A stretch of DNA of 64,000 bases from Dasypus novemcinctus (GCF_030445035.2 NC_080694.1:68897147-68961146), one strand, 5' to 3'; positions 22,835 to 35,345 are shown, counted from the first letter of the stretch. Notes: generated by a model from the sequence alone, not told the origin. A program made the numbers and translations.

Positions 22835-24432
22835 TTACTCTCGGGTGCTGGTGGTCAAAATATGGACTACAGATAGAGTGGGGGAAACAGTTACTGGAGA
22901 GAAGGATTTCCCACTCTCCTCAGGTTTGTGGGTTCTCCACATTCTATGTTTTCTTCTTTTATGCCCAGTAAGATTCGAGCTCACTCTGAAAGCTTTTCCA
23001 CACTTGTCACATTCGTAAGGCTTCTCCCCGGTATGAACTCTTTTATGTCCAATCAGTGCTGAGCACTGCCGGAAAGCTGCGCCACACTCATTGCAGGTGT
23101 ACGGCTTCTCACCAGTGTGGATTCTTAGGTGCTGCCTCAGGACCGAACTGTGATGAAAGGCCTTTCCACACACTTCACATTTGTAAGGCTTCTCTCCAGT
23201 GTGGATTCTCTGATGGTTGGTCAAGTTGGACTTCCCGCTGAAAGCTCTGCCACACTCTGAACACTGGAAAGGCTTCTCTCCAGTGTGGGTTCTCTGATGG
23301 ACGGTGAGGCAGTGCCGGTCCTGGAAGGTCTTCCCACATTCCTCACATCCGTAGGGCTTCTCCCCGGTGTGTTCTTGCTCATGAGCCCTGCGTTTACAGT
23401 TGTGACGAAAGGCCTTGCCACACCTTTCGCACTTGTAGGGTTTCTCTTCAGCGTGGATTCGTCTGTGCCTGGTGAGCTCTCCTTTGATGCTGAAGGCTCT
23501 GCCGCACGGGGGGCACCTGTAGCTTCCCTCCCGCGTGTGGATTCTTTTGTGTTTGCTCAGGTCTGAGCTCCGATGGAAGGCCCTCCCACACTCGCTGCAC
23601 TCGAAAGGTCGCTCCCCAGTGTGGATTCTCGTGTGTTTTGTGAGGTCTGAGCTCCCGCTGAAGGCCTTGCCACACTCCTCGCATTCATACGGCTTCTCCC
23701 CAGTGTGGATTCTGCTGTGGATGGTGAGGGAGTGTCTAAACTGGAAGGCTTTCCCACAGTCGCTGCACTCGTACGGCTTCTTCCCCGTGTGGATGATCTG
23801 ATGCATGCTGAGACAGTTCCTGGTTTTGAAGGCCTTCCCACAGTCACTGCACATGTGAGGCTTCTCCCCGCTATGGATTTTTTTATGTCGGCAAAGAGCT
23901 GACCTGCTGTTGAAGGCCTTCCCACACTGGGTACAGCTGAAGGGTTTCTCCCCTGTGTGGATTATCTGATGCATATACAGCTGATTTCTGGTCTTGAATG
24001 CTTTTCCACACTCATTACACACATAGGGTTTCTCACCGGAGTGAATTCGCTCATGGAGAAGTAGGTCTGAATGCCAAGTGAAGTTTTTCCCACACTTGGC
24101 ACATGTGTGGAGTTTCTGTTCTGTAGGAGTGCTATTACATGGAAGACATTTTGATTTCGGGCTGAAGTCTTCTCTAAGTACCTTCTGTGTATTTCCTTTC
24201 TCGATGGTCACTTCTTCAGAGCCTTCTTTCTCTTCTCTCGGTTTCTCCCTTGTGGGCATTTCCCACTGATTCTCTAATTTGATTCCCTGTACACAAACGT
24301 CTTCAACCTCAGGACCCTGAGACGTAACTTCTGGGAGGCTTTTAAATTTCACCCAGCAGGATTCTTCATTTTCAAACACTTCTTGCTCTGAACTTGCTTT
24401 CTCATTCTCAAACGGTATCTTCTCAGTTGACA
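22835..24432 (-). CDS. KRAB zinc-finger protein, finger exon
   Basis: This terminal coding exon encodes the last 532 or so residues of a predicted 614-residue DNA-binding repressor of the KRAB zinc-finger class. Such proteins act in the nucleus and recruit TRIM28 to chosen DNA sites. After an acidic spacer come 14 C2H2 fingers in one array, all with the paired C and H residues, mostly joined by TGEKP linkers. Linkers after fingers 7 and 8 are atypical (TREGS, AEEKP). Finger 9 has C instead of the usual hydrophobic spacing (RHNCKRRAHEQEH), and finger 14 has a four-residue HH gap. The acceptor is CTCTCTGTTAAG at 24433. The exon joins the KRAB-B exon in frame. Synteny with tRNA genes and a family 2 olfactory receptor suggests ZNF311 or a close relative, but this is unproven. 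Confidence 0.96.
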
Positions 24433-25289
24433 CTTAACAGAGAGAATAAGTATGTCAGATTCTTTCTTCAGAAGAAAGAAAACATGTGAGATGGGGGAGG
24501 GGAAGCAATGTTAAGCAGTTTGAAGAGTAAATGACTTTTCCATACCTGAAAAATTGCTAACATTGTGGTCCACCCTCCCACAGTCCCTTTTTAAGGAACC
24601 ACCTACCTTGCTCCCAAGAGTGGTCCTTGGAGGGCCGTATTTCTGTGGGGCGACTACCCACCCAGGTAGGGCAGATTAGGTCTGGGGACACCTACCTTAA
24701 CCAGGTCAGCTTCCCTCTCCTTGTACTCTGAAATCGTGATCTGAGAGCAGGTAATGTCAGTATCTGAGGGTAAGATCTTCAGAACTTAAATCTGAGGATC
24801 AGTGGAGGTGGGGGGTATATGGAGCAGGGGAGGAAATGATTGGTCATATGGCCTGGGAAGCACAGAAGGCCAATCTGCCAAGAAAGAAGAACCAAGCAGA
24901 CCCGAGGAGAAGCAGAGAAGACAGTCCGAGGGCACTGATGGCGCCCCGTCCCTTCTGGAGCCTGATGCATACCTGCCTTTAGGTTCAATGACCCATCCCT
25001 GACCTTTATAATAAATTCTTGTTCTTTTGCTTCAGCTGGCTTACTTTCTGCTCTTTGCATTCTGACAGTACAACTCAACCTTTTTCTCTCTTAACCCAAT
25101 TCCTTCCTCCCCATTTCCACTGCCCATGCATTCTCTCTAGCTAACTGCAATGAGACACCTAAATGTCCTCTAGACTGGCTTCCCTCTAATTCATTTCTAC
25201 GCCGCTTCCAGATTCTTCTTTCTAAAATAAATCTGATCATGTCGCTTTCCACACTTCAGTGGTACTTCACAGTCAACCAGATGGGGAGG

Positions 25290-25500
25290 GCGCAAAGCAC
25301 AGGGTTCAGAGCGCTGGCTCTGGGATGAGACTCTCTGCCTTCAAACCTGACCTCTGACACCCACAGCTGTGTGAATCTGGGAGGATGACTTAACTTCTCC
25401 CTGTGCCTCAGTTTCCTTATCTATAAAACAGGGCCTCGCTAATTAAATGAGTTACTATATGTAAAGCACTGCCACACTGAAGTATTTAATCACATGAGCT
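25290..25500 (+). mobile_element. MIR SINE remnant
   Basis: The text gagcgctggctctgggatgag, then the classic cctcagtttccttatct core and the taaatgagttactatatgta end mark a MIR. Confidence 0.85.
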
Positions 25501-25659
25501 GTTATTACAGGAGTCCTGCTGAAGGCCCTCAGTCTGTAAAAAACTTCAAATCACGATCCTGCCCTTGTCCACTGCTCCTGTACCTCCCCTACGCACGTCG
25601 CCAAGTCCTCTGCTCTGACCATTTGTTTTTAAAGTTTATGTTCTTTAACTCAATACTTT

Positions 25660-25960
25660 CTTGTGCATTTCTCTCTCTGCCTAGAATGCCTCTCCTCTTC
25701 AATGAAATGATCTCACTTGTTCCTCATAACCTCAGCTCAGCCGTCTCTGTTCCCCCAGGCCAGGTTTCTGTTTTTATATATGAGGGGGGTGTGTGTGTGT
25801 ACACTGTCACCTCACTGTACTCTACTCATTTACTCACGTCTTCCCACTAAGGAAGACTAAGCTTCCCGAGGGCAGGGCCCCTATCTTATTTGACTCTGTA
25901 TCCCTAGTACTTTGTGTAATGCCTGCTATATAGTAGTTGCTCAAAACATGTTTATGGACA
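25660..25960 (+). mobile_element. L2 3' end
   Basis: It has typical L2 text: ctgcctagaatgcctctcc, then the gagggcagggcccctatctt part and the tagtagttgctcaaaacatg end. Confidence 0.8.
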
Positions 25961-26715
25961 AAAAGGAAAGATGAAGGAAGGAAGATACTGCAATAGGGTA
26001 GTTGGAGAGAGCATACAAGCAAAGGAGAAGAGTAAAGAAATATTTGGAAGGATGAACTCAGAGAACAGTTTGAATGAAGAACTGGTAATATTTCATGACT
26101 GGCTGACTACACAGAAGGATCAGGAGCAAAAAGAGAAATGTAGAACCATAACAGAAATAGGGGCAGCTGGATGAAGAGAACGTCTTGTACGGACAGATGA
26201 GTTTGACTTTGGATATGGTGCTTTTCAGATGACAGTGGGATACCCAAACAAAAACCAGGAATAAGAAATAGGAGACAGGTAGGTCCCAGGAAAGGGGTAC
26301 GATGAACATTATCAATGTGGCAGGCATCTGCATCAGCGCTGAGCGCTGAAGCCATGAGGGAAGCTAACTTAATAATCTGACCTAACAGAGAAAGGCAATG
26401 CCCAGGTCCACGACTCAAAACGGGAAACGTCTCCAAGAAAAAGTGGAGGCACGAGTGTGAAGCTCTCTGAGGACCAGAGTAGCAGATACTCAGACAAGAG
26501 ACGAGTCCTCTGAGCTTTTTGAGAACCAGATTTGAAGAGCCTATTAGACAGGATGCAAAGAACCAATCAGATAAGGACAGAATGACTGCTCCAGTGGTTT
26601 GTCTTTTCTCTTCCTCAAGGTTTCTCAAGTGGAGTTCCCCTCTGGCTCCTTCAGGATGGCACACTCTATAACGTTCCATTTTATCCCCTGGAAGACAGGC
26701 TTCTCCATCACTCAC

Positions 26716-26820
26716 CTGGGCAGGAGCAGCTCAGGGGCTCCCTGTCCTGCAGATCCTGCACACAGGGCTCTGTCCCTTGCTCCAGGTGGGAAATCAAAGG
26801 AGGTTTAGGACATGGAAATC
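26716..26820 (-). CDS. KRAB-B box exon of the zinc-finger gene
   Basis: The 105-base exon is bounded by a good acceptor (CTTCTCTACAACCAG) and the donor CCCAG/GTGAGT. In the frame set by the KRAB-A exon it reads PKPPLISHLEQGTEPCVQD and onward, matching the KRAB-B pattern PxLIxxLEQGxEP. It ends in phase 1 and joins the finger exon without a stop. KRAB-B strengthens repression by the A box. Confidence 0.92.
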
Positions 26821-27260
26821 CTGGTTGTAGAGAAGGAGTAAGACACCATGTGAAGCAGTGCTTAGCCCCAATCCCTCTATTTGCATATGGAACAGAGAAG
26901 AAATGCCCATTTGGGTCGAGGAAAAGGATTTAGGGGTCCAGGAACATGTAAATGAACATGTTTAGGGTTGCCTTTCTCAGGAAAGTCACTCAAAAGGGCA
27001 GCAAGGGGATTCTGGGAAACTGTCATTTGGGTGTATTTCCCTCTTCTTTCTGGGAGGATGGGAGTCTGTATGGGAGGCCACCTGTTTTGGGATCTGAAGA
27101 CAGGCAGTCATGGAAAATGAGAGGCTTGGGGAAGCAAGGACCAGGGAGGACAGAAGCTAGCGGTCTCCTTTTCACCCAGACAGAAAATAGCAACAAGGTA
27201 GCCCAGAAAATCCTCTTGCTGCATAACAGATCCTGATAAAGAACAAGTTTCTCACTTTCA

Positions 27261-27554
<294 letters not shown>

Positions 27555-27768
27555 TTACAGAAACGAAGCGGTGAAAGGGAGCATGGGCTTTCAGAAGTGA
27601 AAAGCAGTGAACGAGGAACAATCCACAAGGGGCTCGACATACACAAAACGTCCCTTAGGAGAAGGAGCACCTGGATCTGGGAGGGGCATCGCAGGGCCAC
27701 GCGGTGAAAACGGCCCTGCTTAGGCGGCAAGGACACATTTCAGGAAGGGTGGAGGGGCCTCAGCTCAC

Positions 27769-27860
27769 ATGGGCCGGGGTCATCAGTGAGAATGCTGCTC
27801 CCGGCAGGTCTCCTCGGCGTCCATCGTTGGCAAAGACAGGATGCGGGGAGGGCGGCAGAA
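27769..27860 (-). CDS. Probable first coding exon of the zinc-finger gene
   Basis: A candidate exon runs from the acceptor TTTCTGTTTCTCAG at 27861 to the donor CCCAT/GTGAGC at 27769. An ATG at 27783 gives MTPAH and then phase 0, which fits the KRAB-A exon. An earlier ATG at about 27822 meets a stop and may be an upstream frame. The small size and position suit KRAB genes, but transcript data are needed to prove it. Confidence 0.45.
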
Positions 27861-29946
27861 CTGAGAAACAGAAATAAGCCAAGAGCTGATGGCACAGCTT
27901 AACGAAACCCTCTGTTCACCTTCTCTTCCCAAGTGCAGAGCTTCTGCAGCTCTAACCTAGGGGTCAAGTCTACTTCTCTCATCTCCGCACCCAGTACTGC
28001 GCACCAGGCCCTGGCACCACAGCTGAGCCAACTCTCCTCCTTTCTTCCCTCACCCCACGTGATTCTCTGGCTTGTCTTCACCTGGAATTACCTTCTCCTC
28101 TCCCCAAACAAAGCAGGTAAAAAAAACCCCAAAATTACTGGCTCTCAGTGTCTACAGTGACCTTTCTTTCTGTATTCAAATGCTGAAGTTGTTTCCTCCA
28201 GAATGACTCTGGAGGGGAGGGTTAGGCAGAGAGGTACAGAGCAGAAATGTCCAGGGCTGTACGCAAAGCTGACTTTTGTAGGTAACTTAACTGGCTGGTC
28301 TACCACCAGTTTTATTAGAAAGAAATTTCATTTGTTCTTTTTAGAGAATAACTGTTTTCCCTTGTAATTCAGTTTTCTACTACTAATTTCCTAGTACTAA
28401 ACTATCCTTCCAACACCAATGTACACAACACACATAGCATTTTAAGAAGATAAAGCAGTAGTAAAAGTGGGAAACTTTGGGAAAAATAAAGGAAGATGGG
28501 GAAATGTGAGGCTAGGCTTTAGAAATGCTTTTTGGTGGTATCTGTGAAGAGGAAAGTAGTTAAAATTTGTCTAAAAGAGGCTGGTGGAGGTGGGACCTGA
28601 AATGGTAAGTTAGCAGTTCTAGGGTCATAAAATCAGACCCACAAAGGCACAGGCTCTGGGACAGAGGGTTAGGTTCGCCCAGAAGCTGGCTTTTTAGTGT
28701 ACACTACCTGCCCCCCCAAAAATGAAATGTATCTGTAAGTATTTTCTTGAAACTTTCAGAGAAATGCAGAAATTTCCACCGTACAAGGAATCATACATGA
28801 AAATTAATAACATAGAATATATTTATTATAAATTTGAGAGGTATAAAATAATGGCTATTGCTTAAATGGGTGCTTATTTTGTTTCATTTTTGTTAAAACT
28901 ATATAAAAACAATAAAAAGCAAAGCAAAACAAAAAAACTATATACATACATTCTTATGGTTTGAATCTGACTTGAGTCTCCCAGTTCTCTTTTTCTCAAA
29001 AGGTTTTATGTTCATCTGCTTTGGATCCACTCCCATCACCCAGGTTTTCAGTACCATAAAGTCTAGAGCTACCTAAGATTTAATATAAATTAATTAACCT
29101 CATCCCAGAAGAATGTCTGCACATTGCTTTAACAGACAGTTTCATGTTGTTTGAGTGTGTAGCCCTTTTCCCAAGTTCATCTTTAACTTGAAGGCAAAAG
29201 CTTACCTTTCAATTCTGCAGCTAAAAAACAAAGCTTCTCCTTAAGAATCATTATGAGTTGACAAAAATTTTCCCAATTTGTAAAGAAAATATGGTAAAAA
29301 TCCAATTGGGATGTATCTGAAGAAGTCTGAGTTATATAGGGATACACATTTGTTAAAACTCATCCAATGGTACACCTGATTTGTACATTTCACTGCACAT
29401 AAATTTTACCTTTAAAAATGTATGCAAATATTAATCTCAAGGTACTGTTGTTTCCAACTTACTCTGAGATGCATAAAAATACCAGGATGGATTAGTGGAC
29501 AGAGAAGGACAGAGAGGGGATGTGATAAAGCAATAAAGAGCATATTTCAAATGTTAACTATAGAATACAGGTGACAGAAAAATGGATGTTTACCATACAA
29601 ATATGTTTTTCTATATACATGAAAATATTCGTAATAAAATGTTGGTTGGGAAAAAAGTCCAACTAGAAGGTTTATGTTTATTCATGTTATAAGGCAAAGA
29701 ACTGTTATAGATTCTTACCATGCAGAACGCATGTCTGCTGTGAGCTTGTGCCATCACTTTGGGGCTTTTAGAGTAAGGCAGTGGAAAAACCAAGTGGAAT
29801 CCACAATAACTGAGATGCAGTCTTGTCATGGTCAAAAGCTAAGCACAGCCTAGACCAAACAAGAGTCTTCTTGGGAAATTTCAGAAGGAAAAAGCCAGTT
29901 TGTTTCTCGGGGTTTCAGTAAAACTGCAATGATAGCTTTTGTGGCT
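27861..29946. other. First intron region, no exon found
   Basis: This lies between the putative ATG exon and the CpG-rich promoter. I see no exon. An L1M-like remnant is at about 29330-29410 (acacatttgttaaaactcat, then tttcactgcacataaatttt). Confidence 0.5.
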
Positions 29947-29958
29947 AAAGGCCAAGAG

Positions 29959-30133
29959 GTATGCTCAGAGATGTACCTACCAGGTGCAATGGATGTGTCA
30001 CGATGATGGGAGAGAGTGTTGCTGTGGGGGGAGTGGGGGGTGGGGGCGGTGGGGTTGAATGGGACCTCATATTTTTTGAATGTAATTTCTAAAAATAAAT
30101 AAATAAAAAATAAAATTAAAAAAAAAAAAAAAA
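29959..30133 (+). mobile_element. L1 3' tip, 175 bp
   Basis: This is the G-rich tract, the end GAATGGGACCTCATATTTT and the poly(A) of the young L1 lineage. It is flanked by a 12-bp target-site duplication, AAAGGCCAAGAG, at 29947-29958 and 30134-30145. It lies in the first intron of the zinc-finger gene, antisense to it. Confidence 0.93.
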
Positions 30134-30145
30134 AAAGGCCAAGAG

Positions 30146-30992
30146 ATGATTCTAGGACCTTAATAATAATAGATGACTTTAAGCAGAAAGAAGAGTTGGA
30201 CTTGGGCATGTATTGAAGACCCATTAAGAAAGCATTCTTTTGCTACTGCTTTATCTTCTTTTCTATTGCCCATGCCTAGTTCACACATTTTTTCATAATT
30301 CCAAAAGGGTCTACGGAAAATGTTATACATGCATACTCACACAAATTTTACATGATGGTAAACCTGCAGTTGGGTAGGAGTTGCTACTAAATTCTATCAC
30401 ACATTTTTTTATGTATAAATACTTATGTACACATATGTATACTATTATACATCTCAGATTATACACATGGTAAATGATTAAAGGCATTCAATTTCCTTGA
30501 TCATTTGATTAGTAAAGTCTTTTTTTAACGAATCTTTATTTTTCTTAAATTTGATTTAAGATGAGGGCATAAACTGAATTCAGTTCCTTTCGACACTGAC
30601 TCAAATCTACTATACAGCTATGCAACAGAGGGCTAGAAAAGCTCAGTAATGAGCACGAAGGCCTCTCCCCTCATTCTAAGTTCCTACTCCATTCTCACCT
30701 GCCATGGGTGCCACCACAGTACCTTGTGGGCCTCACCTTTGTCCTGCAGGAGCTGGATATCACAGATCCAAAATGGGTGGCTTGGTGGTCCTGGGTGCGC
30801 ACCTGACAGCACGAACTATTGCAGGGCACAGTAAGAAATCAGGGAGGTTAGGGAGGCGAGGAACATACACAAAAGCTGCAATGACCACAAAATTTATTCA
30901 CAGAAATCATCTCCCAGAAATTCCAAAAGGGGACAGAAAATCAAGGACTTATTTCTTAATGTACCTTATGAAAAATGGAATGTATCCAATGA
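30146..30992. other. No gene found
   Basis: The stretch is AT-rich at first, then mixed single-copy text at 30640-30960. Open frames there carry no recognised domain. Confidence 0.4.
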
Positions 30993-31331
30993 CAGGCATT
31001 CCTCGCTTAATTGCACTTTGCTTTACTCCATTTTGCAGATATTGTGTTTTTTACAAATTGAAGGTTTGTGGCAACCCTGTGTCAAACAGTCTATTGGCAC
31101 TGTTTTTCCAATAGCATGTGCTCACTTAGTGTCTCTGTTACATTTTAATTAAGGTATATACATTGCTTTTTAAAAAAAGACATAATGGTATTGCACATCT
31201 AATAGATTACAGTATACTGTAAACATAACTTTTATATGCAGTGGGAAGTAAAAAATTTGTGACTTTATTGCAAAATTCACTATATTGTGGTAGTCTGGAA
31301 CTGAATCCACAATATCTTGGAGTTATGCCTG
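30993..31331 (+). mobile_element. Tigger1-derived DNA transposon, internally deleted
   Basis: The ends are inverted repeats (CAGGCATTCCTCGC at the left, TTATGCCTG at the right). The inner text matches remembered Tigger1 ends, such as tttacaaattgaaggtttgt, gcatgtgctcacttagtgtc and gtaaacataacttttatatg. The transposase middle is missing, so this is a short non-autonomous copy shared by placental mammals. Confidence 0.9.
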
Positions 31332-32039
31332 TGCTTTATATAACTACAAAGCCCTAATGATCACCAGGCCACCCAGGAAAATAATATCCAGAAGGAAAAG
31401 ACATCCACAAGGTCAATCAAGGTCCATTACCACTCCCACTACTTTCTTCCTCTCCTGAACTCACTTCTCCTTCTTCCTTGGGATGTATGGTAGAACCTTG
31501 CTCTTTTACCTGTTGCATGTTTTCACCCAGCTTTCTTTTAGTCTTCTAGCACTATCCCGGTTTCTTCTCTGCTGGTCAGATCCAATTTCCAAAGCCACTT
31601 CTGGCTTTGCCCCGACAACAAGTTTTGAAGCAGCTCCTGAAGACCCCAGCCTCCTTTGGGGCACACAGATCTTGGGGTTGCTGGCTAAAGGGCCTTTTGT
31701 GATCTGCAGGGCAGCTTCTGCTTGGTTTGATGTTGTCAAGGACTGCCCCAGATCTGGGGTTCAGCAGCAGCATTAAGCCAAATGTGATCACATACCTTGT
31801 TATCCTGTATATTTGGCAAAGGGAAGAGAAAAGGGAAGGATGTGACTACAGTAACAAAATAGACTCGCTAAGGAACTGAGGCATCTATGGGAGAGGAGGG
31901 AGCACAGGAAGACAAACTGAAAACGTTAACATATCCAGAATACACCCCTTCTCATTACCTCCACTGGCCCAAGCCTCTCCTCTCCTGCAGTAGCCTAGCA
32001 GGTCTTGCTTCTAGCTTTGCCTTCCTCTTGCCTCAATTC
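31332..32039. other. No gene found
   Basis: This is unassigned single-copy text within the presumed first intron. Open frames on both strands at 31480-31790 overlap each other and resemble no known protein. Confidence 0.4.
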
Positions 32040-32640
32040 AGCAGTCAACTTTAAAAATTTAAGCTGAATCATTTTGTCTGTCTGCTCAAAACCTGCCAAT
32101 GGCTCCATCTTACTCAAAATAAAAGCTGAAGTCTTTACAGTGGCTCTACCGGATGTGCCTATTACCTCTGAAACGTCCTTCCTACCATTGTCTCCGTTAT
32201 TCAATCCTCTTCAGCTACACTGATCTTTTTCTCTTCCATTTTTGGCACATATCCATCTTAGGGCCTTTGTTGGTTGTTCCTCAAGCCATCCCCCTGGCTC
32301 CTTATCTTGCCCCTTCCAGGTGTTTGCTTCTATGTAATCCTTCCAAGGCCTGCCTTAAGCATCCTCTTTAAAACTGCAGTCACTCCCTCCTTCCAATCTT
32401 GATCGGCCTTACCTTGCTTTACATTTCTTCCTCTTTTTTGTAAAGCATGTTATCACTTTACGACATGTTCCACAAGCTGCTTTTGTAGCATGTCTATTGT
32501 TTATTGTCGATCTCCCCTCACTAACAGGCAGGCTCCGTGAGAGCAGGGATGTTTGTCTGTTCACAGCTGTAGTCCCGAAGCCTAAAACGGTCCCGCCAAT
32601 AAAAGGCGCTAGATTAAAAACTTGCCAAATGAATGAATAA
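32040..32640 (+). mobile_element. L2 3' part
   Basis: It has the order of L2 words: aaaacctgccaatggctcc, then gggcctttgttggttgttcc, then a gagagcagggatgtttgtct part and the final aaatgaatgaataaatgact. It is diverged but about 600 bases long. Confidence 0.8.
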
Positions 32641-32649
32641 ATGACTGGA

Positions 32650-33070
32650 TGCTGGAGAGAAGAATAAAAGGGAAAACAGGGCTAAGGTCCGCTGGGAGAG
32701 AGAGGGGCGCGCTGGAGAGAAGGCTAGTCTAGGGCGGGAACCCGCAGTGGGCCGCCCCCAAATCCTGCCGTCACGACGTCCCGGGCCCGGGAGGAGGAGG
32801 CGGCACCTGCCCCTGCCCCTGCCCCTGCCCACCCCACTCGGCCGGCTCCGCGACCCCCGGCCGCAGAGCCCACCCGCGCCGGCAAAGACGCAGACCTTCC
32901 TTCCGCCACTGTCCCCCAGAAACAGGAACTAGACCAGCTCCACTTCCTAGTCCGCCAGTAGTCACTTCCGCCGACTCTCTAGGAAATGCCTCAGCTCGCT
33001 GGTGGAGTCCCTAGACTTTTCCAGCCCTCCTTCGCGTGTGCTCTCTAGGAGTTTGCACGAGCTAACGAGG
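32650..33070 (-). promoter_or_regulatory. CpG-rich probable promoter of the zinc-finger gene
   Basis: The stretch is dense in CpG and GC boxes, has ETS-type ACTTCCG motifs near 32960 and a CRE-like GACGTCGTGACG near 32772 read on the other strand. It is upstream of the zinc-finger exons on the minus strand and the only clear island on that side. A first non-coding exon probably starts within it. Direction and start site are inferred. Confidence 0.6.
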
Positions 33071-33189
33071 GGAAAGCCGCGCTGCTGCAGAAACGTTGCC
33101 TTACTGGCCCGTTATCATAGGGGGAAGGCTTGATTGGATGGACAGATATTAACCAAGAACACTAAATAATTGAATGTCTTTTTGGAAAA

Positions 33190-33805
33190 ATGAAAAATTT
33201 CATTAGGAAAATTTTAAGCCTACATTAAGTATGGTAGAGGAGTATAATGAACACCCAGCTTTAAAAATAAAGAAGATTCAGCTGCACTTGTTCATCTACC
33301 TGTTTTTCTTGTTGAAATATTTTTAAGAAAACCCCAAACATCATGTTATTTCAACTTGATGGCCTTCAGTATGCATGTTAAAAAATATGTACATCTTACA
33401 GCACCAGAATGCTGTTATCCGACCCCCAAATTAAAATAATTCCTGATTATCATCTAACCCCGAGTCCATATTCAACTTGCTTATATATATATAAATAAGT
33501 TTCTTACAGTTGTCTTTTTGGAACCAAGATCTAAAGTCTATGCGTTTGATTTGGTTATATCTTTTAATCCTCTTAATTTAACTCTAGAATATTCTTTCTT
33601 CCATCATTCACATTTTCTCCCGTATAATCAACTCGCTGAAAAAACTGAGTCATTAGCTCTGAATGTCCCACATGCTGGCTTTGTCTTCTTGCTCCTCTAG
33701 TTTTGCATTTCCTTTAAATTGGATGTTAGCTCTAAAGATTTGACTAGGTTTAGGTGTAACTTTTTTTGGCAAGAATTCCTCTTAAGTGGAGCTTGCGACT
33801 TTTAA
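33190..33805 (+). mobile_element. Ancient L1M 3' UTR, part 1
   Basis: The text follows the shared L1M 3' UTR: gagtataatgaacacccagc, then cagtatgcatgtt, then gagtccatattcaacttgc. It is interrupted by SINE fragments and an MLT1 LTR and continues to about 35140. Confidence 0.65.
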
Positions 33806-33896
33806 AAATTTTTTAATTTTAGGAGGTAAGGGTATTGAACCCAGGACCTCTTACATGGAAAGTAGGCATTCAACCACCGAGCTATATCAGCTCCCC
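33806..33896 (-). mobile_element. tRNA-derived SINE fragment
   Basis: The minus strand reads GGGGAGCTGATATAGCTCGGTGG at its head (20 bases of it suffice to see the A box) followed by a B box like GGTCCTGGGTTCAATACCC in two pieces. It ends in a short A-rich tail. It is an older relative of the DAS SINEs. Confidence 0.65.
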
Positions 33897-34005
33897 AATG
33901 AGAATTTTTTTTCCATTTGTTTGTTTTTTAGGAAGTACTGGGACCTCCCTCATACTTAGTGGGAAGCAGGTGCTTAACCACTAGAGTGACATGCGCTCCC
34001 CAGTG
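33897..34005 (-). mobile_element. Second tRNA-derived SINE fragment
   Basis: A head like GGGGAGCGCATGTCACTCTA and a following promoter-like stretch read on the minus strand, with an A-rich tail near 33905-33930. It lies back to back with the preceding copy. Confidence 0.55.
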
Positions 34006-34290
34006 TAACTTCTTTTTGCATCATATTAGGAGGCATATAATGTCTGTCCCCTCTTTGAGATGCCAAGATTGATAAATGGGTCAGCAAGGGATAGTTGGTG
34101 TAAGCTCCCCAGAAATCTTTCACCTGATGGTCTCATCCACTGATAATCTTTGCCTAAGTCAACCATTTCATTAGGGGTTACAAAATGGTGATTTTCTAAT
34201 TTAATATATTTTCCATATATATTTATTTATTGGAATTCCTTTGTAAAGAAGGACTTTATAAAGTCCTTAGAAACTCAGGGTTCTTTGGTT
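34006..34290 (+). mobile_element. Ancient L1M 3' UTR, part 2
   Basis: It continues the L1M text after the SINEs: aggaggcatataatgtctgt, then gttggtgtaagctccccag and ctaatttaatatattttcc. Confidence 0.6.
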
Positions 34291-34329
34291 ACTCTGAAAT
34301 ATAGTTTAGATAGAATGAGTGTTTAATTT

Positions 34330-34815
34330 TTAGCTTAACTGCCAATTTTCAGTGTAAGCGATTGTGCACTAGTGCCATCGAAGGTGACCATCCTCCAGGA
34401 TGGCTGCCATGAGCCCTCTGCCCAGGATTCACAGCCTTGTGGAATCCCTTCCAACACTGTATCAGTGTTGCTTTGTGAAACCAATTAAATATGGCAGATG
34501 CGATGTTATTTCTAAAATAATTCCAGCTTGAAAACTCCCTCAGATTATTCACTCTGGGAGAAATCAGCTGCCATGTGGAGAGGAACTGAAGCCTCCTGTG
34601 AACAGCCATGAGTGAGTTTGGAAGCAGGTGCGCCAGCCTCAGGCAAGCCTTCAGATGACTGCACCTCTGGCTCATGTCTTGACTGTAAGCCCTTGATAGA
34701 TCCAACTAAGCAGCTCCAATAGCCAGGACTTGCAGAAACTGTGTGAGATAATAAATGTTTGTTATTAGATTCTAAATTTGGGGGTAATTTGTTATGCAGT
34801 GGTAGAAAATACATT
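34330..34815 (+). mobile_element. MLT1 LTR (MaLR fossil)
   Basis: The text follows MLT1 LTRs: tcactctgggagaaatcagc, ccttcagatgactgcacctc, agaaactgtgtgagataata and the end ggggtaatttgttatgcagt. It is an ancient solo LTR inserted in the L1M element. Confidence 0.85.
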
Positions 34816-34829
34816 TTTTCTCTATTTGA

Positions 34830-35140
34830 GTATCATTATTAACTCATGGATTTTAAAAAACATAATGAATCCCAATCCATTGCAGTCATCATTCTTTTTG
34901 ATGTTCAAATTATTCCAATTTTGGCCAGTGGGAGTCCCTTCATTTTGTCTCCTATGTTCATTTTACCCATCTCTGAGTCTTTGGTAGCTTTTTTTCCTTT
35001 CTGTCAAGAGAAAATATCTCAGGCTTGTCTTGTACATTTCCTGCTCTAGGCCTGGAATCAAACATTTTCCCAAGGATTCCTGGTTCTTTTCAGTGGAAGA
35101 GTGGTTACACACCTTTGTGCGTGGCCATGCTTAACTTCTT
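34830..35140 (+). mobile_element. Ancient L1M 3' UTR, part 3
   Basis: It resumes L1M text after the MLT1: cccaatccattgcagtcatc, ttttggccagtgggagtccc and the cctggttcttttcagtgga part. Confidence 0.65.
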
Positions 35141-35169
35141 TTAAAACTTATAAAAATGAAACCAAATCT

Positions 35170-35345
35170 GCATAGTTGTGGGACGGAATCCAGCTTACAC
35201 TCCTTGTTACCTGTGTGTGTGAGACCCTAGGAAAGTTACTCCATCTGCCCCAGTTTCCCCATCTACAGAATGGGTCCAGTGCAGATATCTAACTTTCAGA
35301 GTTGTTATGGGGCAAATAGGATTACATGCTCAATATTATTTAATC
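35170..35345 (+). mobile_element. MIR SINE remnant
   Basis: It contains gaccctaggaaagttactcc and the ccccagtttccccatctaca core. Confidence 0.8.

Larger units (their letters stand above)
24433..26715. other. Intron of the zinc-finger gene
   Basis: This interval between the finger exon and the KRAB-B exon holds old repeats (MIR at 25290-25500, L2 at 25660-25960) and otherwise single-copy text. I saw no further exon. Confidence 0.7.

Noticed and set aside
23285-23801. Plus-strand frames opposite the zinc-finger array
   Set aside because: They are shadows of the repeated C2H2 codons on the minus strand.
26107-26715. 202-codon minus-strand frame between the KRAB and finger exons
   Set aside because: It is intronic, has no recognised domain, and ends next to the KRAB-B donor by chance.
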